A program made the position numbers and the translations under genes. Below, piece by piece: positions 9,039-17,958 of a stretch of 64,000 bases of DNA; position 1 is the first letter of the stretch; every line of letters starts with the position of its first letter. A model generated the notes under the pieces. That model searched no databases. It saw only the letters and a program-made list of their open reading frames with translations, and was not told the DNA's origin. The stretch is from positions 1 through 64,000 of the forward strand of contig CANQRG010000009.1 in assembly GCA_947626165.1 (NCBI GenBank), in the 5' to 3' direction. This DNA is from an uncultured Clostridia bacterium. Its GTDB lineage: Bacteria > Bacillota > Clostridia > Oscillospirales > Ruminococcaceae.

Positions 9039-10382
9039 CTATTTAACCGCTTTTGCTACCTTCTTAGACCATTTACCGTAATAAGTTTTATTTGCTATCT
9101 TTTGATATGCCCTTACCTTTACAAAATACTTTTTCTTTGATTTCAGCTTTTTAAGAATTACCTTGTTCTTCTTGATATTCTTTTTGACCTTTGCATTTTT
9201 CATGCCTTTCTTTAAAGAAAATTTCACTTCATATTTAACTCCACTTATTTTCTTCCAAGATACTTTTAGCTGTTTCTCTTTTATTGGCTTTACTTTCAGC
9301 CTTTTGACCTGTGTCTTTTTGATAGCTTTAATATTACCTGCAATTACTGATGAAACATCTACATAGGTTATTTTAATCCTGTTGTAAGTATCAGCATTTG
9401 AAGGTACAACCATACCCGGAGACCATGTGCTATAGTCAAACTCATTTCTTTTATATACCGTTAGCTTTGAAAAATCAACATTCTTAACCTCAGACTTTTT
9501 TAGTTCTATTATATCTGTTATATGCTTAGCTTTCGTAGATTTTGGAAAACTCCATAAAGTATTATATGACATCGTTAAAGTGTTATCGGCATTTTTAACC
9601 ATTCCTTTGTTTACATACGTTTCACAAGTGTACTTAATGTCGTAAATACAATTTACTAAAAGAATATTATTTTTAAAAAACTTTGCTTTTTTTCCTTTAA
9701 AACCGCAAGCAGTGTAGTCCTTATAATTATTAATTACAAAGTAATAATTTTTTCTTGTACCAATTTTATAGTCTACACTAAAAGAGTCATCTATTTTTAC
9801 TTTGCTTGTATAATTCAGTATATTTATCATTTTCAATGTAATATTTTCATCAGGAGTTGTATTCGGTTCTGAATTTGAGGTGGCGTTAGAATAATTAAGA
9901 GTAACATTTACTGTTATTTTTGAAAAATCTACACCTGAAACCTCAGACTTTTTTAATTCAATCAAATTTATATCATACGCAACCACAGGCATACTTATAT
10001 ATGATATATTATATTTATAATTGAATTTAATAGTTCCATCTGCACCTTTTGTTATTGTAGGATTTTCGTATCCGCCTCTGCCGCCGTTATAACTGTTAAG
10101 CCAATTAACAAACAGAATATTATCATTGAAAAATTCCTTGTTATAACCTTTTATAAGTCCCTTGCTTTTAAACACTTTGTACTCGTCATATTTTTCAATA
10201 CAGCTATAATAAGACGAACCACTTTCTGGGTATTCAATATCTAATACACCATATACAGAGCCGCAAAAATCCCACTTACTGTTAAAGTTTAAAGCAGTAT
10301 CAGCAGTTGTAATAAACGCCGTCAATGAAACAGATGTAATCAACATAACAACCGAAGCTATAAAACAAAATAGTTTTTTCAC
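9039..10382 (-). CDS. Secreted protein with duplicated domain and C-terminal FnIII-like domain
   Basis: The 447-residue protein begins with a signal peptide (about residues 1-28) and starts at GTG behind AAAAGGAG. Two similar blocks, about residues 57-160 and 210-310, share the pattern NILxVN...IELKKSEVxxVDFSKxTV, so they are an internal duplication. The C-terminal 100 residues form a lysine-rich fibronectin III-like domain. It closely resembles the end of the GH5 cellulase at 45590-48145 (SWKK, KxYFVKVRAY, YGKWSKK). The basic tail may hold the protein at the cell surface. I do not recognise the duplicated domain. Confidence 0.75.
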   Translation of the reverse strand: MKKLFCFIASVVMLITSVSLTAFITTADTALNFNSKWDFCGSVYGVLDIEYPESGSSYYSCIEKYDEYKVFKSKGLIKGYNKEFFNDNILFVNWLNSYNGGRGGYENPTITKGADGTIKFNYKYNISYISMPVVAYDINLIELKKSEVSGVDFSKITVNVTLNYSNATSNSEPNTTPDENITLKMINILNYTSKVKIDDSFSVDYKIGTRKNYYFVINNYKDYTACGFKGKKAKFFKNNILLVNCIYDIKYTCETYVNKGMVKNADNTLTMSYNTLWSFPKSTKAKHITDIIELKKSEVKNVDFSKLTVYKRNEFDYSTWSPGMVVPSNADTYNRIKITYVDVSSVIAGNIKAIKKTQVKRLKVKPIKEKQLKVSWKKISGVKYEVKFSLKKGMKNAKVKKNIKKNKVILKKLKSKKKYFVKVRAYQKIANKTYYGKWSKKVAKAVK

Positions 10383-10612
10383 AATAAATCTCCTTTTTGT
10401 TTTTAATTTGTCCTATGCCATTTAATGTATATCCTATATTTTAATTTAAAATCATAAAATATTATTTGCAATTTTAATATATTACTAAATAAAAAATTTG
10501 TCAAGTAAATTTAAAAATTTGGTTAAAGTTCTTGCCACTTTGTTTATAAAAAGAAAACGGCACAGCAAAAGCCATACCGTAAATTATACTAAGTATTAAA
10601 ATTTAGTTTTGT

Positions 10613-10843
10613 TTATTTAACTACAAACTTTGAGATTTGCGCAAACAATGCCTGTGAATCATCTGTGTGTGCGACAAGCTCGATAGCGTTTGTCAGATCC
10701 AAACTGAAAATACCCATGATAGACTTTGCGTCTACAGCATATCTGCCTGAAATCAAATCAACGTCAAAGTCACACGATGAAACTGCGCTTACAAACTCCT
10801 TAACATCAGAAATTGATTGCAATAAAACTTTTGCTTTTGTCAT
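10613..10843 (-). CDS. HPr-like protein lacking the phosphocarrier histidine
   Basis: The 76-residue protein has HPr length and its second half matches HPr around the regulatory serine: YAVDAKSIMGIFSL, with Ser41 at the Ser46 position. The N-terminal GIHARPA motif that carries His15 is replaced by residues around QSISDVKEF, with no histidine there. It therefore cannot be an ordinary PTS phosphocarrier but could still be a target of HPr kinase or a Crh-like regulator. It is a monocistronic gene with its own promoter; no other PTS gene is nearby. Confidence 0.8.
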   Translation of the reverse strand: MTKAKVLLQSISDVKEFVSAVSSCDFDVDLISGRYAVDAKSIMGIFSLDLTNAIELVAHTDDSQALFAQISKFVVK

Positions 10844-10928
10844 AATAAATTCCTCCCTAATAAATGTTTTGTTGTTGAAAACCCTTAGGAATTCAGAGAA
10901 TTATTCATCTATTTAACTCTCTAACTAA

Positions 10929-10956
10929 AATATAACATATTATTTTTAATTGTCAA
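10929..10956 (-). promoter_or_regulatory. Promoter of the HPr-like gene
   Basis: TTGACA (10956-10951) and TATATT (10934-10929) on the minus strand are spaced by 16 bp, leaving an untranslated leader of about 80 nt. Confidence 0.75.
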
Positions 10957-11068
10957 GGGGTATTTGAAAAAAATAAGTAAATATAGTATAATGTTCGAGT
11001 AAATAAAACGCTCAAAATCTATTTAGTAATGTGTACACTTTTTTAGTTTCTATTATGGAGTAAATAAA

Positions 11069-12460
11069 ATGAAAATATATTATTATACCCTCGGCTGCAA
11101 GGTAAACCACTACGAAACCGAGGCCTTAAAAGAATGTCTTGAACATTCAGGTAATATAAGCGTCAAATCAATCGTCGACGCTGATGTTGCAATAGTAAAC
11201 TCCTGCACAGTGACAGGACAAGCAAATGTAAAATGCAGACAGATTCTTCACAAGATAAGAAAGCAGAATAAAAACTGCATACTTATCCTCACCGGCTGTT
11301 TTCCTCAGGCTTTTGAAGAAGAAGTAAAATCATTTGATTTTTGCGATATTATATGCGGCTCTTCAAATAAGATGAGTATACCAAAAATGCTTAATGATTA
11401 TCTGTCAGATGATAATGCCGACGAAAACGGTAAAAGAAAGCAGATTATTAGTATTGAGAAATACTCAAAGACAAATAAAATTGAAAATATGAGCATTAAC
11501 GGTTATGAAGATAAAACAAGGGCAAATGTTAAAATTCAAGACGGCTGCGACCAATATTGTTCATACTGCATTATACCATATGCAAGAGGGCATATTCGTT
11601 CAAAGAGCTTGGATGAAATCAGAAAAGAGATTATAAGGCTGTCTAAAAGCGGACACAAGGAAGTCGTGCTTGTTGGTATTAATCTTTGCTGTTACGGCAA
11701 GGATTTGAGTAATAGCAAAAGCATAAGGCTTATTGATGCTGTCGAGACAGCTTGCTCGGTTGAGGGTATAGAGCGTGTAAGGCTCGGCTCGATTGAACCT
11801 GAAATGATTTCTGACGAGGATATAGAGAGAATGTCAAGGCTTAACAAGCTTTGCCCTCAGTTTCACCTGTCTCTTCAAAGCGGGTGTGACAAGACTTTAA
11901 AAGAAATGAACAGAAAGTATACGGCTTCTGAATACGAAACTCTTTGCAACAAACTTAGAAAAGCCTTTCCCGACTGCGCTATAACTACTGATATTATGGT
12001 AGGTTTTCCGGGCGAAAGCGATGAAGATTTTTTAAAGTCTTTGAGCTTTGTAGAAAAAATGAAATTTTCAAAAGTACATATATTTCCCTATTCAATGAGA
12101 GAAGGTACAGCAGCCGCTAAACGCACCGACCAAATTGACGGAAAGACTAAAGAGAAACGTGCTAAAGCTATGGAGGCTGTATGTGCAAAGTCGTCAGAGG
12201 AGTTTTTAAAAGCTCAGGTCGGTAAGGTTTACCCTGTTTTATTTGAAAAAGAGAAGTCTTTGGATTTTTACGAAGGTCATACTCCGAATTATATAAATGT
12301 AAAAATTCCGAGAAAAAACCTTAAAAAACCTCAAAACAGTTTGCGAAAACAGATATTATATGTTAAAATAGAAAAGGCTGAAAAAGGCTGCTGCATCGGC
12401 AGCTTTGCCGATGATTTAACAATCCAGAATTTATCTGAAAACAAATATAAGGAGCTGTGA
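11069..12460 (+). CDS. mtaB: tRNA t6A37 methylthiotransferase MtaB
   Basis: MtaB adds a methylthio group to N6-threonylcarbamoyladenosine at tRNA position 37. The UPF0004 domain has Cys10, Cys46 and Cys77 for one Fe-S cluster. The radical-SAM motif CDQYCSYC has Cys160, Cys164 and Cys167. A TRAM-like end follows. The opening MKIYYYTLGCKVNHYETEA is typical of MtaB rather than MiaB. The 463-residue length is slightly above the usual 430-450. Its stop lies 2 nt before the purL start, so the two genes are probably co-transcribed. Confidence 0.93.
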   Translation: MKIYYYTLGCKVNHYETEALKECLEHSGNISVKSIVDADVAIVNSCTVTGQANVKCRQILHKIRKQNKNCILILTGCFPQAFEEEVKSFDFCDIICGSSNKMSIPKMLNDYLSDDNADENGKRKQIISIEKYSKTNKIENMSINGYEDKTRANVKIQDGCDQYCSYCIIPYARGHIRSKSLDEIRKEIIRLSKSGHKEVVLVGINLCCYGKDLSNSKSIRLIDAVETACSVEGIERVRLGSIEPEMISDEDIERMSRLNKLCPQFHLSLQSGCDKTLKEMNRKYTASEYETLCNKLRKAFPDCAITTDIMVGFPGESDEDFLKSLSFVEKMKFSKVHIFPYSMREGTAAAKRTDQIDGKTKEKRAKAMEAVCAKSSEEFLKAQVGKVYPVLFEKEKSLDFYEGHTPNYINVKIPRKNLKKPQNSLRKQILYVKIEKAEKGCCIGSFADDLTIQNLSENKYKEL

Positions 12461-12462
12461 TT

Positions 12463-15400
12463 ATGCCAGTTTATCGAATTTATGTTGAAAAAAAGCCAAG
12501 CTACGCTTCACAGGCTGAAAATCTTCTCAGCGGAATCAAATCGGTTTTAAAAATCCCTGAACTGACAGGGATAAGAGTTATAAACCGCTATGACGCTGAG
12601 GGTATGTCGGAGGAAGAGTTTAAAAAATGTATACCTGTTGTATTCTCCGAGCCTGCTGTTGACGTTACTTATAATGAGCTTCCTAAGCTTATGAACAATG
12701 AAAATATTATAGCTGTTGAATATCTTCCAGGACAGTTTGACCAAAGAGCAGACTCATGCGCTCAGTGCATTTCCCTTCTTACCGGAGGCAACCGTCCAAC
12801 TGTCAGATCGGCTACTATATATATATTGCAGGGAGATATTTCAGAAAAAGATATTAACGAAGTTAAGAACTATTTAATCAATCCTGTTGAAAGCCGTGAA
12901 GCGTCTCTAAAGCCTGTTGAAACGCTGGATATCAAATATGATATTCCGGAAAGGGTCATTACCATCGAGGGCTTTATCTATTCAAACGACACTGAGCTTA
13001 AATCTCTTATGACCTCTTTAGGTCTTGCAATGGATTTTGACGATATAAAATTCTGTCAGGATTATTTTAAAAACACAGAAAAGAGAAACCCAACTATTAC
13101 TGAAATTCGTATGATTGACACATACTGGTCCGACCACTGCCGCCACACTACATTTTCTACAATCATCGATAAAGCTGATATTAAAACTCCTTACATAAAT
13201 GAAACCTTTAAAGATTATTTAAAAACAAGAAAAAAGATTTATGGGGACAGAAAAGACAAGCCTATTACTCTTATGGACCTTGCGGTTATAGGCGCTAAAA
13301 AGCTGAGAAGCGAAGGTCTTTTAAACGAACTTGACGAAAGTGAAGAAATAAACGCCTGCTCGGTTAAGATAAAGGTTGAAGTTGACGGCAAAAACGAAGA
13401 TTGGCTGTTGATGTTCAAAAACGAGACGCACAACCACCCTACCGAGATCGAGCCCTTCGGAGGCGCAGCTACCTGTCTTGGCGGAGCGATAAGAGATCCG
13501 CTGTCGGGACGCTCCTATGTATACCAGGCAATGAGAGTTACAGGAGCTTCAAACCCTCTTGTGCCTTTTGAAGACACCGTAACAGGAAAACTTCCGCAAA
13601 GAAAAATTACAGTCGGCGCGGCTAACGGATACTCGTCTTACGGAAACCAGATAGGACTTGCTACAGGTCACGTCAGCGAAATATATCACCCCGGATATGT
13701 TGCTAAAAGAATGGAGATAGGTGCGGTTATCGGCGCTGCTCCGGCTGAAAACGTGCGCCGTGAACGCCCAGAGCCAAACGACCTTGTTATTCTTCTAGGA
13801 GGCAAAACAGGTCGTGACGGCTGCGGAGGAGCAACAGGTTCTTCTAAATCTCACACTTTGGATTCTCTTGAAACCTGCGGAGCAGAGGTTCAGAAAGGTA
13901 ACGCACCCGAGGAAAGAAAACTTCAAAGACTTTTTAGAAAGCCTGAAGTTACAAAAATGATCAAAAGATGCAACGACTTCGGCGCAGGCGGAGTTTCAGT
14001 AGCTATAGGCGAGCTTACCGATGGTTTGGAGATAAATCTCGACGCTGTAACCAAAAAATACGACGGTCTTGACGGTACAGAGCTTGCTATTTCGGAATCG
14101 CAAGAGAGAATGGCTGTTGTTATTTCTAAAAGTGATGTTGATAAGTTCTTAGCCGAAGCTGAAAAGGAAAATCTTGAGGCTACCGTCGTTGCCCATGTAA
14201 CTGATGACAGACGTCTGAAAATGAACTGGAAAGGCAACGAGATTGTCAATCTGTCAAGAGATTTCTTAAATTCAAACGGAGCTGAAAAGCACACAAAAAT
14301 CACAGTTTCTGACCCTTATATAGTAACCGGCGGTAACATAGATAACAGCCCTGAAAAATGGGAGGCAATGATTTCAAACCTGAATATATGCTCCCAGAAA
14401 GGACTCGTTGAGAGGTTTGACTCAACGATCGGCGCAGGTACTATACTTATGCCTTACGGCGGAAAGTACCAGAATACACCTACTCAGGCAATGGCAGCTA
14501 AAATACCTGTTCTTCACGGAGAAACGACAACCGCTTCTATTATGGGCTGGGGATACGATCCTTTCCTTTCTGAAAAGAGTCCATACCACGGCGCGATCTC
14601 CGCTGTTGTTGAATCTATAGCAAAGGTCGTTGCGACAGGTGGAGATCATAAAAAGTGCTGGCTGACATTCCAGGAGTATTTTGAAAGAACTCAAAACGAT
14701 CCAAAACGCTGGGGTAAGCCTCTTGCGGCGCTTCTTGGAGCATACAAGGCTCAGACAGAGCTTGGCTGCGCTTCAATCGGAGGTAAGGATTCAATGAGCG
14801 GAACATTTGAGAAAATCGACGTTCCACCAACTTTAGTTTCCTTCGCTGTTTCAATTTCTGATTCCTGCGACGTAACTTCTCAGGAGTTTAAAGAAGTCGG
14901 CTCAAAGGTTATTTATCTCGCACCTGAATACGACGAGAATGGAATTGTTGACTTTGAAAGCGTAAAAAGCATTTTTGAAAAGGTTGAAAATTTCATTAGA
15001 GAGGAACAGGCTTTGTCTTGCTGGGCTGTATCCTTCGGCGGTGTTTCAGAAGCAATTGCTAAGATGAGCTTTGGCAACAAGATTGGCTTTAAGTTCACAG
15101 GCGACGTTACTCCTAAGGAGCTGTTTACTCCATGCTACGGTGCTTTTGTTATCGAGTTAAAGAGTAATGTTGAAACCGATGAAAGGGTTATCGGTGAAAC
15201 AATCGAAGAATACAAAATCTACACTCCCGATTATGAGCTTGATTTGGATAGACTTCAAGAGCTTTGGGAAAACAAGCTGGAACCTGTGTTCCCTGCTAAA
15301 ATCGACAACGACTACGGCGTTGTAGATAAGTTTTCATACAAATCTGAGAAAAAAATCAAGCCTATTGCCCATATTGCAAAGCCGAGAGTTTTGATTCCGG

Positions 15401-16179
15401 TATTTCCTGGTACTAACTGCGAATACGACACCGCCAGAGCTTTTGAAAGAGCGGGAGCTATTCCTGAGGTTTTTGTTATTAAAAACTACTCTGCCGAAGC
15501 AATTTCAGAATCGGTAAACGAGGTCGAGAAACTGATACGGCAATCTCAGATCATTATGCTTCCCGGCGGATTCAGCGGCGGCGACGAGCCTGACGGAAGC
15601 GGTAAGTTTATAACTTCTTTCTTCAGAAATCCTCGTCTCACTCAGGCTGTTCACGAGTTTCTGAAATACAGAGACGGTCTTATGCTGGGTATCTGCAACG
15701 GTTTCCAGGCACTTATAAAGCTGGGTCTTGTGCCTTACGGTGAAATTGTAGATATGCGTGACGACTCTCCTACCCTAACATTCAACACCATAGCACGTCA
15801 CCAGTCAAAGATGGTAAACACGAGAATCGCTTCAAACAAGTCTCCGTGGCTTGCAAATTGTAACGTAGGCGACATTCACACTGTTGCTATCTCACACGGT
15901 GAGGGCAGGTTTGTCGCAAGCGAGGAGGAAATTGCAAGTCTTGCGGCTAACGGACAGATAGCAACTCAGTATGTAGATTTTGCAAACCGCCCGACAATGA
16001 ATATTCACTGCAACCCTAATACTTCAATGTCTGCAATCGAGGGTATCACCTCGCCTGACGGAAGAGTCTTAGGCAAAATGGGACATTCGGAAAGAATCGG
16101 AAATGATGTTTCAAAGAATGTTCCGGGAAATAAAGACCAGAAGATTTTTGAAAGCGGAGTTAAATATTTTACCGACTAA
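12463..16179 (+). CDS. purL: Phosphoribosylformylglycinamidine synthase, single-chain
   Basis: This enzyme converts FGAR, glutamine and ATP to FGAM in purine synthesis. The 1238-residue chain joins an N-terminal PurS-like part, a synthase core with two AIRS-type halves (FKNETHNHPTEIEPFGGAATCLGG at the ATP site) and a C-terminal glutaminase domain. The glutaminase carries FPGTNCEYD and the nucleophile motif GICNGFQ. It is the clade found in Clostridia, where PurL and PurQ are fused. I chose ATG 12463 because AAGGAG lies 8 nt upstream; an in-frame GTG at 12457 lacks spacing. A terminator follows. Confidence 0.96.
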   Translation: MPVYRIYVEKKPSYASQAENLLSGIKSVLKIPELTGIRVINRYDAEGMSEEEFKKCIPVVFSEPAVDVTYNELPKLMNNENIIAVEYLPGQFDQRADSCAQCISLLTGGNRPTVRSATIYILQGDISEKDINEVKNYLINPVESREASLKPVETLDIKYDIPERVITIEGFIYSNDTELKSLMTSLGLAMDFDDIKFCQDYFKNTEKRNPTITEIRMIDTYWSDHCRHTTFSTIIDKADIKTPYINETFKDYLKTRKKIYGDRKDKPITLMDLAVIGAKKLRSEGLLNELDESEEINACSVKIKVEVDGKNEDWLLMFKNETHNHPTEIEPFGGAATCLGGAIRDPLSGRSYVYQAMRVTGASNPLVPFEDTVTGKLPQRKITVGAANGYSSYGNQIGLATGHVSEIYHPGYVAKRMEIGAVIGAAPAENVRRERPEPNDLVILLGGKTGRDGCGGATGSSKSHTLDSLETCGAEVQKGNAPEERKLQRLFRKPEVTKMIKRCNDFGAGGVSVAIGELTDGLEINLDAVTKKYDGLDGTELAISESQERMAVVISKSDVDKFLAEAEKENLEATVVAHVTDDRRLKMNWKGNEIVNLSRDFLNSNGAEKHTKITVSDPYIVTGGNIDNSPEKWEAMISNLNICSQKGLVERFDSTIGAGTILMPYGGKYQNTPTQAMAAKIPVLHGETTTASIMGWGYDPFLSEKSPYHGAISAVVESIAKVVATGGDHKKCWLTFQEYFERTQNDPKRWGKPLAALLGAYKAQTELGCASIGGKDSMSGTFEKIDVPPTLVSFAVSISDSCDVTSQEFKEVGSKVIYLAPEYDENGIVDFESVKSIFEKVENFIREEQALSCWAVSFGGVSEAIAKMSFGNKIGFKFTGDVTPKELFTPCYGAFVIELKSNVETDERVIGETIEEYKIYTPDYELDLDRLQELWENKLEPVFPAKIDNDYGVVDKFSYKSEKKIKPIAHIAKPRVLIPVFPGTNCEYDTARAFERAGAIPEVFVIKNYSAEAISESVNEVEKLIRQSQIIMLPGGFSGGDEPDGSGKFITSFFRNPRLTQAVHEFLKYRDGLMLGICNGFQALIKLGLVPYGEIVDMRDDSPTLTFNTIARHQSKMVNTRIASNKSPWLANCNVGDIHTVAISHGEGRFVASEEEIASLAANGQIATQYVDFANRPTMNIHCNPNTSMSAIEGITSPDGRVLGKMGHSERIGNDVSKNVPGNKDQKIFESGVKYFTD

Positions 16180-16197
16180 ATTATACATAAATATTAA

Positions 16198-16242
16198 AAC
16201 ACCTTATGAAAGATTTGTTCTTTCACAAGGTGTTATTTTTTT
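16198..16242 (+). terminator. Terminator of mtaB-purL
   Basis: AACACCTT-TGAAAGA pairs with TCTTTCA-AAGGTGTT with one internal A-C mismatch, followed by ATTTTTTTT. It lies between purL and the convergent gene at 16241. Confidence 0.88.
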
Positions 16243-16987
16243 ACCGTCTTTTTCTCGAATTTCTCATCTCACGGCGTTTCAAAACATCATTTTTAATTCT
16301 AATCTCTTTTTGGCTTTCACGCTCGTTTTCGACCATAATTCCGAGCCTTTTAATTCTATTTCGGCAAGAGAATGACACAGCGATTATACCAAGCACTGTG
16401 AAAAATAATAAAACCTGAAATATTGATTCCCAAAGCTCATAGGTTTTCTTTTCATCACTCAGCCTTGAAACAATGACGTCTCTTAGCATTTTCTGTGAGT
16501 CGCTTATATATTTTACACAGGAGGTATACTCATTGCTTGATATAAATTGTCTTGCCTGTTTCTGCTTTGCCTCTTGTATCATTTTGTTTAAAGCGTTCTG
16601 CTCAGCAGGAGCAATATATTTCTCCCAAGCATTGTCTATCTGCGTTAAAATATCTTTCTCGCTATCCTCAAGACCTATTGCAGTAAGCATATTTTTCGCA
16701 TTATTCATATCGCCAGTTGCTACGTTCTCTTTCATATATTCTGAATAATAATCAACATTAGAAGAATCTACATATAAGTACAGCATATTTGTTCTATTCA
16801 GAAAGCTTGAATGATACTGATTTGCATACTTTATCATATCGTTTAGCTTATTGTCAGCCGACGCAGCTGCTCTGCTGAAAAAAAGATACAAAAGTAAAAT
16901 CAGTAAACTTAGAAAGCATAAAAAAATCATAACAGGTATCTTACTGAACGATATCATTTTTTTATTTAGCTTTGGCAAAGAAATCAA
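16241..16987 (-). CDS. Two-TM membrane protein with extracytoplasmic helical domain, function unknown
   Basis: The 248-residue protein has a TM helix at about 17-38, an extracytoplasmic region of about 150 residues that looks all-helical, a second TM at about 187-207 and a short, highly basic cytoplasmic tail. The layout resembles the four-helix sensor part of chemoreceptors or histidine kinases, but no HAMP, signalling or kinase domain follows. The start is TTG 16987 behind AAGGAA; an in-frame TTG at 16978 is also possible. No partner gene is adjacent. Confidence 0.65.
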   Translation of the reverse strand: MISLPKLNKKMISFSKIPVMIFLCFLSLLILLLYLFFSRAAASADNKLNDMIKYANQYHSSFLNRTNMLYLYVDSSNVDYYSEYMKENVATGDMNNAKNMLTAIGLEDSEKDILTQIDNAWEKYIAPAEQNALNKMIQEAKQKQARQFISSNEYTSCVKYISDSQKMLRDVIVSRLSDEKKTYELWESIFQVLLFFTVLGIIAVSFSCRNRIKRLGIMVENERESQKEIRIKNDVLKRREMRNSRKRR

Positions 16988-17188
16988 TTCCTTTCGTAAG
17001 GCAAAATTAAAGGGCTTTATAATAAATTATATATATATTATTTTCATATCATTACAATTATACTTTATTCGACTGCTTGTGTCAATTAATAATATTGACA
17101 AACCCTCGGCTATTTAATATACTTAATCAAACGAAGTAAACTAAATCTAAGCGTGAAATTATATTTTCACACACAAAAGGAGCTTAAT

Positions 17189-17893
17189 ATGAAAAAGATT
17201 TTTGCAATCATAACTTTCATAACACTCAGCATATTGTCATCATTTTCAGCTTTGGCTGATGATGAGATCAGGTTTACGCTTTCTGCTGAAGAGCCTGAAA
17301 ACAACACGGCTGAAGTTGTTTTAGTATGCGACCGAAACCCGGGAATTTCAGAGGGTGAGTTCAACATACTTTACAATTCTTCGATCATCAGCCTCAGCGG
17401 TTACGACTTTGCAATTGACGGCTTTTCAACAGAGGAGTTTGCCGATGAAGGGCGAATGAATGTCAAGTTCAGCAAGAGTGACAACGATTTAAGCGCCGGA
17501 GGAAAAATATGCTCGCTGATGTTTGATATAAAAAACTCAGATGAAAAACTCGCAGGCGTTACGATTGAGTTCGCTTCTCTTAAAGACAGCGACGGCAACG
17601 AGCTTAGCCGGTTGGTTGAATCCTGCGAAATTTCAATCCCAGAAGGAATTGAGGAAAACTCAGACGAAAGCTCAGATTCTAAAAGCGATATAAACGAGGA
17701 CAATGCCAAATCAGAAACCGACAAAGAAGCTGAATCTGAAAACACCGACAGCGAAGCCGATGAAGCAATATCAAACTCTGTTGAAGGTGAAAGCGATATT
17801 GCAGGAACTGTTTTACTGATAATCGGCGGAATAATGATAGTAGTTGGTTTAAGCGTGTTGTTTTTGAATTTTAAAGCGAAAAACAAGAAATAA
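17189..17893 (+). CDS. Membrane-anchored cohesin-like surface protein
   Basis: The 234-residue protein has a signal peptide (1-24) and a beta-rich domain of about 130 residues with cohesin-like features: EFNILYNSSIISL near the start, GKICSLMFDIKN in the middle and an ITIEF-like strand. An acidic Ser/Glu/Asp-rich spacer (about 160-205) and a C-terminal TM helix with a KAKNKK stop-transfer follow. Cohesin domains bind dockerins in cellulosome-type systems. No dockerin-bearing gene is seen here, so the assignment is tentative. ATG 17189 is chosen for its AGGAG site; the upstream in-frame ATG lacks one. Confidence 0.65.
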   Translation: MKKIFAIITFITLSILSSFSALADDEIRFTLSAEEPENNTAEVVLVCDRNPGISEGEFNILYNSSIISLSGYDFAIDGFSTEEFADEGRMNVKFSKSDNDLSAGGKICSLMFDIKNSDEKLAGVTIEFASLKDSDGNELSRLVESCEISIPEGIEENSDESSDSKSDINEDNAKSETDKEAESENTDSEADEAISNSVEGESDIAGTVLLIIGGIMIVVGLSVLFLNFKAKNKK

Positions 17894-17905
17894 GTCTTTA
17901 GTATT

Positions 17906-17947
17906 AAAAAACCTCTCAGTGAAGATTATTCTTCTATGAGAGGTTTT
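17906..17947. terminator. Bidirectional terminator
   Basis: AAAACCTCTCA and TGAGAGGTTTT form the outer stem with an inner GAAG/CTTC pairing. A-tract and T-tract flank it, so it can serve both the cohesin-like gene and the convergent dapL unit. Confidence 0.85.
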
Positions 17948-17958
17948 ATTATTTAAAA

